NCBI RefSeq assembly: GCF_002813425.1
Contig: NZ_PHUL01000001.1
Location: 2,301,001-2,365,000 of the forward strand
DNA from: Cellulophaga sp. RHA19
GTDB lineage: Bacteria > Bacteroidota > Bacteroidia > Flavobacteriales > Flavobacteriaceae
DNA length: 64,000 nucleotides
Direction of reading: 5' to 3'
The notes under the pieces are model-generated. The model saw only the letters and a program-made list of their open reading frames with translations. It ran no database searches and had not been told where the DNA came from. This document shows positions 52,396 through 61,900 of this stretch, in pieces. Position numbers and translations under genes: made by a program. The first letter of the stretch is position 1, and each line of letters opens with the position of its first letter.

Positions 52396-53454
52396 TTAGT
52401 TTTTTTCTTCTTTATTAAAATAAACTAAGTAATAGTACATTTGACGCTCTTCATCCCAACCTTTTTCTACAAATTTTTCTGCAGACTCAGGGTTTATAAA
52501 GTCCATTTTTATCTGAATATTTGTGTCTAAATTAATAACATTTTTAATTTTTTTACGAACATCAGAAACGGCTTTGTTAGCTATATTAAAGTTAGATACG
52601 TCTTCTACGCTAAATTTAGGTCCTTTTTCTTCCTTGTAATGTTTAAACTCTGGTATTAACTCAGGGTTTTCCATTACCTCATTCAGGAATTCAGTTTCTT
52701 CAAAGTTATCGTTTTTTGCAAAGTGGTTTACAGCTTTATTCATAAATAAAACTTCTTGCTGCTTGTCTTCAGCAGGTAAAACAACATCCTTTGCAAAGTT
52801 TTGACAAAATTTTAAATAATTTTTAGTGTAAAATGTTTCATCAGCAAGAGCATCAACCCCTAAAAAGTTTTCTAACCAATACTTTGTATCATAACGGTTA
52901 CTATCTACAGACAAAACTTTGTAACCTTCTTCTTTATGAGAATTAAAAACAATACAACCTTTATCTAGCTTGTTAATGTTTATTCCTTGTAAAATATTAA
53001 TATCTATATTTTCACCATCTTCTATTAGCTGTAGAAAATCGTGCTTAAGCTCGCTTTTAAATATACCAATAGCATCTATTTTTTTATTATCTAGTAATAC
53101 ATCTGTTAGGTGAGTTACATAAAGCTCTCCACTTTTAATATGCGGATGATTGGACTGCTCAAAAAGGTGTGTAGCTATTTTTTTAGAAACAGAATGACAG
53201 CTTTCTGGAGCTTCAAAAATTTCTACGGCTAATTTATATATTTCATTAAACTCTACATCTACCTCGTTTGTAAACTTAAAATAGTTTTCTTCTTTTTCTC
53301 TAAATGGTTTAAAAAAGTACTCTTTTAAAAGACCAGTAGTCTCATCATTTAAAGAAAATGGTTGGTTAGATAAAAACGCGCCTTCGCCTTTATTTTTATT
53401 ACCAACACGGTGTATAGAAATACTTTCTATTTGAGTAGAATATAAATTTATCAA
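52396..53454 (-). CDS. Nucleoid-associated protein, NdpA-like
   Basis: 352 aa. Pattern of the 37-kDa nucleoid-associated family: IESISIHRVGNKNKGEGAFLS at the start, GELYVTHLTDVLLDNKKIDAIGIFKSE, then FLGVDALADETFYTKNYLKF. YejK/NdpA of enterobacteria binds DNA and is of uncertain function. Convergent with the kinase-like gene and 55 bp from the pRiA4b-like gene on the same strand. Confidence 0.85.
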   Translation of the reverse strand: MINLYSTQIESISIHRVGNKNKGEGAFLSNQPFSLNDETTGLLKEYFFKPFREKEENYFKFTNEVDVEFNEIYKLAVEIFEAPESCHSVSKKIATHLFEQSNHPHIKSGELYVTHLTDVLLDNKKIDAIGIFKSELKHDFLQLIEDGENIDINILQGININKLDKGCIVFNSHKEEGYKVLSVDSNRYDTKYWLENFLGVDALADETFYTKNYLKFCQNFAKDVVLPAEDKQQEVLFMNKAVNHFAKNDNFEETEFLNEVMENPELIPEFKHYKEEKGPKFSVEDVSNFNIANKAVSDVRKKIKNVINLDTNIQIKMDFINPESAEKFVEKGWDEERQMYYYLVYFNKEEKN

Positions 53455-53509
53455 TGGTATATAGTTTTATAATTAGTTATAGTAAAAGTATGCTTTTTGT
53501 TTTAGAAAC

Positions 53510-54022
53510 CTAGTTCCAATTTTCGTCAAAATCTAAATCTTCGTAGCTTCCTAAGTCATCTTTATAATCTTCATCAAAATTTTCAGCTTCAGGATTTTCA
53601 GCTTCAAAATTCTTTTCAGGAGGACTGTCTGGTAATTCTCCAAAGCTAAATAAAACATTAGGGTATGTTGTGCCATCGTCACTTTCAACAATATCAGCAA
53701 GTTCAACAAAGAAAGTCCACATACTTAAAAAGTCATACACATAAATTAATTTAGGTGTTTTCTCTGTAAGTATATCTTCTAAAAAAGTTTCGTTCATTAG
53801 CTTAACTTCAGAACCGCTTTCACTCATATCAAACAGAGCTATTTCTTCATCTTGGTTCCAATCTTCATCACAAGTATAAAAAGATGCCATTTCGCTTCCT
53901 AAAAAACCAAAAGCCTGCGTAATAGCATTATGCAAATCTTCTAGTGTGTTGCTATCTTCAATTTCTAAATCTCGGAATACATCATCCTTAGCATCTAAGA
54001 TAATTCTTATTTTATAAATCAT
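53510..54022 (-). CDS. pRiA4b ORF-3 family protein
   Basis: 170 aa. YKIRIILDAKDDVFRDLEIEDSNTLEDLHNAITQAFGF is the family's ubiquitin-like opening. The later part, with LIYVYDFLSMWTFFVELADI, also matches. The C-terminal 45 residues are extremely acidic. The family is named after a plasmid gene but is chromosomal in many Bacteroidota; role unknown. Confidence 0.85.
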   Translation of the reverse strand: MIYKIRIILDAKDDVFRDLEIEDSNTLEDLHNAITQAFGFLGSEMASFYTCDEDWNQDEEIALFDMSESGSEVKLMNETFLEDILTEKTPKLIYVYDFLSMWTFFVELADIVESDDGTTYPNVLFSFGELPDSPPEKNFEAENPEAENFDEDYKDDLGSYEDLDFDENWN

Positions 54023-54047
54023 TTTTTAAATTTTGCGGGTTGCAAAG

Positions 54048-55082
54048 TTACAAAGTTTTATCTCTTTTACTTGTATTTACTAGTTCTAATACCATATAAA
54101 ATTGCACACCAAATAGGATAGAGGCTAAAACTAAGTGAAGTGTTTGACTACCAAATGGAAAATCAACATAATTCATAGCAACACCGGTAGCAATCTCTAA
54201 TACTAATAGTAGTAAAACCCACTTTATTTTAGTAAGGTTTAATTTTAATTTACTAATTCTAAAAAAAATAAAAATATTTAATAATGTTACTATTATAGAA
54301 AATGATCTGTGTACATAAAATGTAATAGTTACATTATCTAACCAAAGATTTTTAGCAGTTTCACCTACTATATCTACTTGGTCATCTACCATTTGCCTAA
54401 CTTGTGTACCTAAAACTATTTGTATTAAAGTTAACACCAAAGCAACAATAATTAATTGTTTTGTTTTTTTGTCTTTAGCAATTAAGCTCGATGTTCTTTT
54501 TACAGTATATATTAAATACAATAGCATAGCAACAATAGCCAATGCCATTACCATATGTACAGTTATTTTTACAGGGTTTAAAACTGAATACACTACAGTA
54601 GCTCCAAGCCAAGCCTGAAAACCCATAGCAAAAACTATAGCCCAAGATAATAAGGTTACTATTTTCCTTGTTTTCCAATACTTAAATGATAAAAAGGCTA
54701 AAATAAGAGTGGCTAAACCAGCCAAAGCACCAAAAAGTCTATTAATATATTCTATCCAAGTATGTGTTGCATTAAAAGTAGCATAGTTATGTTTTGTGTA
54801 AGCATCCCAATTATTTGAGCTAAACTGTGCTTTAGATGTAAAATCTTTACTAGCTATTTGTAATGTTTTATCTACAATAATAACTTCCCCTTTTTTAAAA
54901 AAAGAAAAAGGTTGCCATTGTAACTCTGCTATGTCTGTTGGAGGTATGTACTGCCCAAAACATTTTGGCCAGTCTGGACACCCCATTCCACTACCTGTCA
55001 TCCTTACTACTGCACCAGCTATAATTACAAGGTAAACGAGTATTAAAGATATTTTTGCTGTTTTTAGAAATGTTTTCTGCAT
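54048..55082 (-). CDS. ctaA: Heme A synthase (COX15/CtaA)
   Basis: 344 aa, eight membrane helices. AGAVVRMTGSGMGCPDWPKCFG carries the conserved Cys pair; THTWIEYINRLFGALAGL, VKITVHMVMALAIV, YVHRSFSI and LHLVLAS contain the heme-ligand histidines of the two halves. Converts heme O to heme A for cytochrome oxidase. The segment between helices 1 and 2 is longer than in CtaA. I start at ATG 55082, because homologues begin close to MQKTFLKTAKISL, not at the ATG 27 bp upstream. Confidence 0.93.
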   Translation of the reverse strand: MQKTFLKTAKISLILVYLVIIAGAVVRMTGSGMGCPDWPKCFGQYIPPTDIAELQWQPFSFFKKGEVIIVDKTLQIASKDFTSKAQFSSNNWDAYTKHNYATFNATHTWIEYINRLFGALAGLATLILAFLSFKYWKTRKIVTLLSWAIVFAMGFQAWLGATVVYSVLNPVKITVHMVMALAIVAMLLYLIYTVKRTSSLIAKDKKTKQLIIVALVLTLIQIVLGTQVRQMVDDQVDIVGETAKNLWLDNVTITFYVHRSFSIIVTLLNIFIFFRISKLKLNLTKIKWVLLLLVLEIATGVAMNYVDFPFGSQTLHLVLASILFGVQFYMVLELVNTSKRDKTL

Positions 55083-55384
55083 TTTTTGGAAGTCTATAAT
55101 ATACTGCAAAAATACGCCACTTTTGGCTTTTAATAAAGCTTAAAAAGCTAATAAATGTTTTGCTTATCAATCTTTAATTTTTTCACTGTACCGTTCTGTA
55201 TTTTTTTTAACCTTAACATTTTGGTTATTAGTTGTTTTTTTAATGGACTAATTTTACGGTTTTTTAAACTTTTTTTTAACATAGCAACTCTTGTTTAGTT
55301 AACGTATGTTCATATCTTTGAGCCATAATATAATTTTGTGATTATTATTAAATAATCACCCCCCATATTAACAACCTATTTACT
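55083..55384. other. Divergent intergenic region between ctaA and the TetR gene
   Basis: About 300 bp of AT-rich DNA with the two promoter regions. A good promoter for the TetR gene is at 55291-55320. Poly-T stretches occur (around 55200-55275), but no convincing gene or RNA structure. Confidence 0.4.
55291..55320 (+). promoter_or_regulatory. Promoter of the TetR-family gene
   Basis: TTG at 55291-55293 and TATCTTTG at 55313-55320, spaced by exactly 19 bp: a close match to the Bacteroidota consensus. Confidence 0.7.
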
Positions 55385-55963
55385 ATGAAAAAGATTACAA
55401 AAAAGGAATTATTTTTTGAAAAGACACTTAAGCTAATAAGTGAAAAAGGATTTAAGGCAACTACAATGCGTGATATTGCGCATGAGTTAAATTTTGAAGT
55501 TGCTAATGTGTACAATTACATAGATTCTAAAGAAGCTTTATTAGAAAATTATATTTTTGGTACTTTAGAAGAATTTACTATATACTTAAATAATATAGTA
55601 GAATCCTCGTATTCACCTATAGAGAAGTTAAAATTTGTAATTTCTAAACACTCTCAATATGCTATAGCTAAACCTTATGAGGTAGCACTTTTTGTATATG
55701 AATGGCGTAACTTAAAAGGAGAAAAGCTAGAAGAGTTTAAAGCAAAAAGAGAAAGTTATATGAATACTGTTCGTGGAATTATAAACGAGGGTATATCTGA
55801 GGGTTCTTTAAGACCTATGGATGGTGAGTTTGCTACATTTATGTTTTTTTCATCAATGCGATGGTTGTTTAGTATGATAACCAATGATGATATAAAAGTA
55901 AACCCAATAGAGATAGAAAAGCAGTTAACAGATTTTATATTTAAAGGGATAGAGAATAAATAA
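55385..55963 (+). CDS. TetR-family transcriptional regulator
   Basis: 192 aa. N-terminal helix-turn-helix: TLKLISEKGFKATTMRDIAHELNFEVANVYNYIDSKEALLENYIFG in pieces (about 14-59). C-terminal ligand domain without recognisable specificity. Its target is unknown, and no adjacent divergent gene except ctaA. A terminator follows. Confidence 0.9.
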   Translation: MKKITKKELFFEKTLKLISEKGFKATTMRDIAHELNFEVANVYNYIDSKEALLENYIFGTLEEFTIYLNNIVESSYSPIEKLKFVISKHSQYAIAKPYEVALFVYEWRNLKGEKLEEFKAKRESYMNTVRGIINEGISEGSLRPMDGEFATFMFFSSMRWLFSMITNDDIKVNPIEIEKQLTDFIFKGIENK

Positions 55964-55983
55964 ACAATAAATGTTTATTATAA

Positions 55984-56013
55984 AAAAAGAGGAAGCTTTA
56001 GCTTCCTCTTTTT
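55984..56013. terminator. Bidirectional intrinsic terminator
   Basis: AAAAAGAGGAAGC pairs with GCTTCCTCTTTTT across a 4-base loop. Ends both the TetR gene and the sprF/ompA operon. Confidence 0.88.
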
Positions 56014-56027
56014 ATTTGTTTTATGTT

Positions 56028-57971
56028 TTAGTTTTTAATTACAATAAACTCAGATCTTCTATTTTGTTGGTGTTGTTCTTCTGAGCATTTGCTATTAGAA
56101 TCGCAGTTGTTTGTTAGTTGAGATTCCCCAAAACCTTTACCTGACACACGCTCAGGCGCAATACCATTGTCTAATAAATACTTTACCGTTTCTTTGGCTC
56201 TTCTGTTAGATAATGCTTGGTTGTAAGCAGTAGTAGCTCTAGCATCAGTATGTGAGCGAACTTCAATAACCACTTCTGGATACTCTTTAAGGTATGCAAA
56301 TACTTGTTGCATTGTAATTTGCCCATCAATCCTAATAAACGATTTATCAAGGTCAAAATAAATAGGATCTAATTTTAAGTACTTAGTTAAATCTGTACCA
56401 ATAGGGGCAGCCCTTTTAATAGGATTTAATTTTACAATAACAGGATCTAGTTCTTTATTACGTTCTATAGCAAAAGAGGTAGTTCCGTTTTCAAACTCTA
56501 TTTTTTGTCCCAGTAGGGTATAGGTATCCTCCCAGCAAATATCATCAATTGTAAAGTTTCCTTTTTTATCAGTTTTAGTTTCAAAAACCAAAGTGTTTTC
56601 TTTGTCTTTTACTTGCACAGCAGCGTCTGCAATACTAGCACCTGTTTTAAGATTAACAGCAGTACCTGTAATTGTATTGTAGCAATTAAGGTTTAGTTCT
56701 TTGGTTTGAACAAAGCTATAAATATCATCATATCCTTTACCACCATCACGGTTAGAGGCAAAGAATCCTTTTTGAGAGTCTTCATCAAAAATAAAAGAGA
56801 AATCATCTTGTTTACTGTTTAGGGGTTTACCAATATTTAAGATGTAAGAATCGTTAAAGTTATCAGTAATTTGTGTAGCAAAAATATCTAACCCACCAAG
56901 TCCAGGGTGCCCATCAGAGGCAAAATACAAGATGTTATTTTTAGATACAAACGGAAACGTTTCTCTAGATTCTGTGTTAATTTTATTACCAAGATTTAGA
57001 GGAGCACTAAAGGTTCCATCAGCAATAATATCTACCACATACAAGTCAGACATTCCACGCGTACCAGGCATATCCGAAGCAAAATATAATTTAGTTTCAT
57101 TTGGCGATAGGGCAGGGTGTGCTACGGAATACTCATCACCATTAAAAGGTAATTCTGTGATTTTTTTCCATTGGTCACCAACTTTTGTAGCTCTGTATAA
57201 TTTAAGTCTACTAACGCCATCTTTATCGCGGGCAAACCTTCCGTTATCAGAGTTGTTTCTGGTAAAATACATAGTGTTACCATCTTTAGTAAAAACAGCC
57301 GAAGACTCGTGTGTTTTTTTATTTAGTTTACGGTCTAATTTATCTGCGTTAAAAGGAGTTCCTTCTTCATTAATTTGTGCAGCATACAGGTTTAAAAAGG
57401 GTTGGTTGTTCCACTGGTGAATAGAATTGCGCACAGTACCAGTATCTCTAGCTGAAGAGAATACTAGTTTATCATTATAATAAGCCGGAGAAAACTCAGA
57501 CACACTAGAGTTTATCTCTAGGTTTTTTAGATTGTAACGCCCAGAGTTTTTTTCAATTACTTGTAAGTAATTGGTGTTATTTTCAAACAAGGTAGCTCTA
57601 GAGTCGTACTGTTTAATTTGATCAAACTTACGCATCCAAGTATCAGATTTTTGATATTCACCAATAGACTTTAGTGATAATGCATATTTGTATACCTCTT
57701 CAGGATCTACGTTCGCATCTTGAAGATTTACTAGTTTTTCATACCATTTAGCAGCATTCTCATACCTAGCATTAAGGTAATTAGAGTTAGCAAGTTTTCT
57801 GTAAATAGTTTCAGAGCTGTATCCAAGATCAATTAACCTTTGGTATACATCAATAGCCTCCGCATATTGGTAGCTTTCAAACTTATCATCTGCTCTTTGT
57901 TGTTTTTTAGACTGTGCATTAGTGAGTGCACAACAAAACAAAAAGGCAAGTGTTATGTATTTAAATTTCAT
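56028..57971 (-). CDS. OmpA-family PorE-like protein of the sprB/sprF locus
   Basis: 647 aa. Signal peptide (KFKYITLAFLFCCALTNAQ), helical TPR-like region (about 25-125), WD40-like PD40 propeller (about 150-425: LSPNETKLYFASDMPG, NILYFASDGHPGLGGLDIF), CarboxypepD_reg-like domain (about 435-510), and an OmpA peptidoglycan-binding domain (540-647: IYFDLDKSFIRIDG, IEVRSHTDARATTAYN, LSNRRAKETVKYLL). This is the domain order of PorE, which ties T9SS machinery to peptidoglycan. Starts 13 bp after sprF. Confidence 0.9.
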   Translation of the reverse strand: MKFKYITLAFLFCCALTNAQSKKQQRADDKFESYQYAEAIDVYQRLIDLGYSSETIYRKLANSNYLNARYENAAKWYEKLVNLQDANVDPEEVYKYALSLKSIGEYQKSDTWMRKFDQIKQYDSRATLFENNTNYLQVIEKNSGRYNLKNLEINSSVSEFSPAYYNDKLVFSSARDTGTVRNSIHQWNNQPFLNLYAAQINEEGTPFNADKLDRKLNKKTHESSAVFTKDGNTMYFTRNNSDNGRFARDKDGVSRLKLYRATKVGDQWKKITELPFNGDEYSVAHPALSPNETKLYFASDMPGTRGMSDLYVVDIIADGTFSAPLNLGNKINTESRETFPFVSKNNILYFASDGHPGLGGLDIFATQITDNFNDSYILNIGKPLNSKQDDFSFIFDEDSQKGFFASNRDGGKGYDDIYSFVQTKELNLNCYNTITGTAVNLKTGASIADAAVQVKDKENTLVFETKTDKKGNFTIDDICWEDTYTLLGQKIEFENGTTSFAIERNKELDPVIVKLNPIKRAAPIGTDLTKYLKLDPIYFDLDKSFIRIDGQITMQQVFAYLKEYPEVVIEVRSHTDARATTAYNQALSNRRAKETVKYLLDNGIAPERVSGKGFGESQLTNNCDSNSKCSEEQHQQNRRSEFIVIKN

Positions 57972-57984
57972 TTGTTTTGTTTTT

Positions 57985-58926
57985 TTAGAAGAATCTAGGG
58001 GTAATTACTTTTTTGTATCTAGACTTAAGTTCGTATCTTAAAAATACCTCAAAAGACCCATCATTAAAAGAAGTGTTTCCAAGATCAGTAGTTTCTTTAT
58101 CGTAGGCAAGTCCTAACATAAGTTGCTCGCTAAGTTGAAATCCAACCAGGGCACTTAGGGCAGCATCCCAACGATAAGCGGCTCCAAAGCTAAACTTATC
58201 TCTAAGTAAAAAAGTAGCAGATAAATCTGCCTGTAAAGGCGCCCCTTTAACAGCTTTAATAAGCGCTGCTGGTTTAAGTTTTAAGTCTCTATTTAGCTCA
58301 AACACATAACCCGTAATTAAATACCAGTTCATACGTTCGACAGCAACAAAAGAGCTGTTTTGTCCACCAGAATTATCAAAATGTTCAGTTTCTAAAAAGT
58401 TAGGCACAGATAGTCCTGCATAGAATTTATTTGTATGATAATAAATACCCGCTCCAAAATTGGGAGAGAATTTTTTATCAATATCATTATATCCAGTAGG
58501 AGTAGACTCTTGTCTGTAGTTTGCAAGTTTAGAAAAGTCAAGGTTTAAAAAATGTCCACCCGCTTTAAGTCCAAAAGATAGTTTGCCTAGATCGCTAGTG
58601 GGAACAGTGTATGAGAAGGCAGCATCTACATAAGTATCTTGATTTGTACCATTCCCAATTTCATCGTGTACAACCGATAGTCCAAGTCCGACTCTTCTAG
58701 AAACAGGAGTGTTAAAGTTAAGGGTTTGTGTTGTGGGCGCACCGTCTAGTCCTACCCATTGCGATCTATGCAAGGCAGCAATACTAAATACGCCTCTAGA
58801 CCCTGCGTAAGCAGGGTTAATGGCAATAGTATTATACATATATTGAGTGTATTGAGCATCTTGTTGTGCAGAAGAGTTTTGCACAGCAAGAAAAACTAAA
58901 ACAATACTAACTATTAATTTTCTCAT
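57985..58926 (-). CDS. sprF: PorP/SprF family T9SS membrane protein
   Basis: 313 aa. Signal peptide (KLIVSIVLVFLAVQNSSAQ), then an outer-membrane beta-barrel of the SprF/PorP type: QDAQYTQYMYNTIAINPAYAGSRG near the mature N-terminus is diagnostic, and FLRYELKSRYKKVITPRFF closes the barrel. SprF helps export its partner SprB-type adhesin through T9SS; the partner here is the giant protein encoded 37 bp upstream. Symbol by family. Confidence 0.93.
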   Translation of the reverse strand: MRKLIVSIVLVFLAVQNSSAQQDAQYTQYMYNTIAINPAYAGSRGVFSIAALHRSQWVGLDGAPTTQTLNFNTPVSRRVGLGLSVVHDEIGNGTNQDTYVDAAFSYTVPTSDLGKLSFGLKAGGHFLNLDFSKLANYRQESTPTGYNDIDKKFSPNFGAGIYYHTNKFYAGLSVPNFLETEHFDNSGGQNSSFVAVERMNWYLITGYVFELNRDLKLKPAALIKAVKGAPLQADLSATFLLRDKFSFGAAYRWDAALSALVGFQLSEQLMLGLAYDKETTDLGNTSFNDGSFEVFLRYELKSRYKKVITPRFF

Positions 58927-58963
58927 AATTTATGATTTATGCGTTTAATGGTTGTGTTTAAAA

Positions 58964-61900
58964 TTACCTGTTTAGATATAAATATCCAGCTTTAGATTTG
59001 TTTAGACCGTTATTATTGTAGTTAATAATGTAGTAATAAACTCCAGCCGGTAGTGTTTCGTTTTTCTTCACAACCACTCTACCATTAGAAATACCTTTAA
59101 ATACATTAGTACCACGATCGTAAGATTTAGTTTCAAAAACAATAACTCCCCATCTGTTATAGATTTGTACAGTATTGTTCGGAAACTGCTCAATATTAAT
59201 AATTCTAAAGTAACCATCATCTACACCAGGACCAACAAGGTCGTTGTAGATAGAGATATCACAAGCAGCCCCAGCCGGAGGAGTACCACCGATATTATCA
59301 CAAGGATCAAGAGGGTCAGTTTCATCATCAACTTCTTTACCATCAAGAATTAAATCCCCATCAGAATCAGGATTAAAAGGATCAGTACCTAAATCAGCTT
59401 CTTGAGCATTGGTTAATCCGTCCATATCACAATCAGTATCATCAAGAGGAACTCCGTTAATAGAATCACAATCATCAAGCGGATTGGTATTGTCGGTTAC
59501 TTCTTGTCCGTCTAAAATGGTATCCCCATCAGTATCAGGGTTATTAGGATCAGTACCTAAAGTAACTTCATCACCATCTAAAAGTCCGTCATTATCCGAA
59601 TCAGGATTAAAAGGATCGGTTCCAATAGCAGCTTCTTGGGAATTAGTTAAACCATCGTTATCACAATCGCTAGTAGGTAGAGGAGTACCACCAATAGAAT
59701 CACAATCATCTAAAGGATTTGTACCATCTGTAACTTCTTGGCCGTCATTAACACCATCATTATCAGAATCAGGATTATTAGGATCAGTACCTAAAGAAAC
59801 TTCATCATTATCATTTATTCCATCACCATCAGTATCTACAGATATAGTAACTATACCAGTACTGCTGTTTCCAGCAGGATCAGTTGCAACTATATCAATA
59901 ATATCTTCATCAGATAATAGAGGTAAGGAACCATTAATTGGCGATTGCGTTTCAGTATCTAAACTCCAGTTTCCACTAGCATCTGTAGTAACAGCATATG
60001 TAACATCAAATACATTATCACCATTAGTGTCTAGTTCAATAATAAGGTCTTCATTAGGGTCTCCTTGACCTGTTAAAACAGGAGTAATATCTATTGTACT
60101 AAAGCTGTCTACGGTAGGCAATGAATTATCTAAAACAATAGGATCATTATCTGTTGCTGGGTTAAGAGCTACATCCGTAACATCAGCAGTAACAGTAATT
60201 GGTCCGTTTGTAAGTCCAGAAATATCTGCATCTGTAGCGGTCCATAGACCTCCAGAAACACTAGCCGTTGTTGTTATAGTATTTATTCCATCACTAAATG
60301 TTATAGTAACGGTTTGACCATCCTCGACACCAGTAGTAGTACCCGAAATAGTAACATCATTAGCTTCTTCTTCATTAACAACATCATCAATTTCTATAGG
60401 TGTTGTAATATCTATAGTAGGTATTGTATTATCAAGAGTAACAGGATCACTATCCGTTGCCGGATTAAGCGCTACATCGGTCACATCTGCTGTAACGGTA
60501 ACAGTACCATTGTTCAACATAGAGATGTCTGCATCTGTAGCTGTCCAAGATCCATCAGGGTTTACAGTTGCCGTAGTCGTAACAACAGGATTTGTACCGT
60601 CATCAAAAGTTACGGTTACCGTTTGTCCTGCTTCCACATCTGTGGTAGTACCGGAAATAGTAACATCACCATCCTCTGCGGCATTTACAATATCATCAAC
60701 TTCTATAGGTGTTGTAATATCTATAGTAGGTGTTGTATTATCAAGAGTAACAGGATCATTATCCGTTGCAGGGTTCAGTGCCACATCGGTCACATCTGCT
60801 GTAACGGTAATAGTACCATTATTCAACATAGAGATATCTGCATCTGTAGCTGTCCAAGACCCATCAGGATTTACAGTTGCCGTAGTTGTAACAACAGGAT
60901 TGGTACCGTCATCAAAAGTTACGGTTACCGTTTGTCCCGCTTCCACATCTGTGGTAGTACCGGAAATAGTAACATCACCATCCTCCGCAGCATTTACAAT
61001 ATCATCAACTTCTATAGGTGTAGTGATATCTATTGTCGGTATTGTATTATCAAGAGTAACAGGATCATTATCCGTTGCTGGGTTTAGCGCTACATCTGTT
61101 ACATCTGCTGTAACGGTAACAGTACCATTGTTCAACATAGAGATATCTGCATCAGTAGCCGTCCACGATCCATCAGGATTTACAGTTGCCGTAGTTGTAA
61201 CAACAGGATTGGTACCGTCATCAAAAGTTACTGTTACCGTTTGTCCTGCTTCCACATCTGTAGTTGTACCAGAAATAGTAACATCACCATCTTCTGCGGC
61301 ATTTACAATATCATCGACTTCTATAGGTGTTGTAATATCTATAGTAGGTATTGTATTATCAAGAGTAACAGGATCATTATCCGTTGCTGGGTTTTGCGCT
61401 ACGTCTGTTACATCTGCTGTAACGGTAATAGTACCATTGTTCAACATAGAGATATCTGCATCTGTAGCAGTCCAAGACCCGTCAGGATTTACAGTTGCCG
61501 TAGTTGTAACAACAGAATTGGTACCGTCATCAAAAGTTACGGTTACCGTTTGTCCCGCTTCCACATCTGTGGTAGTACCGGAAATAGTAACGTCACCATC
61601 CTCCGCGGCATTTACAATATCATCAACTTCTATAGGTGTAGTGATATCTATAGTAGGTATTGTATTATCAAGAGTAACAGGATCATTATCCGTTGCTGGG
61701 TTTAGCGCTACGTCTGTTACATCTGCTGTAACGGTAATTATTCCATTAGTTAAACTTGAAATATCTGTATCAGTAGCGGTCCAAGACCCATCAGGGTTTA
61801 CAGTTGCAGTAGTCGTAACAACAGGATTGGTACCGTCATCAAAAATTACGGTTACCGTTTGTCCCGCTTCCACATCAGTGGTAGTACCCGAAATAGTAAC

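Noticed and set aside
53510..54022. A mobile element remnant, because the family is named after a plasmid ORF
   Set aside because: No transposase, inverted repeats or change in composition; the family is common on Bacteroidota chromosomes.
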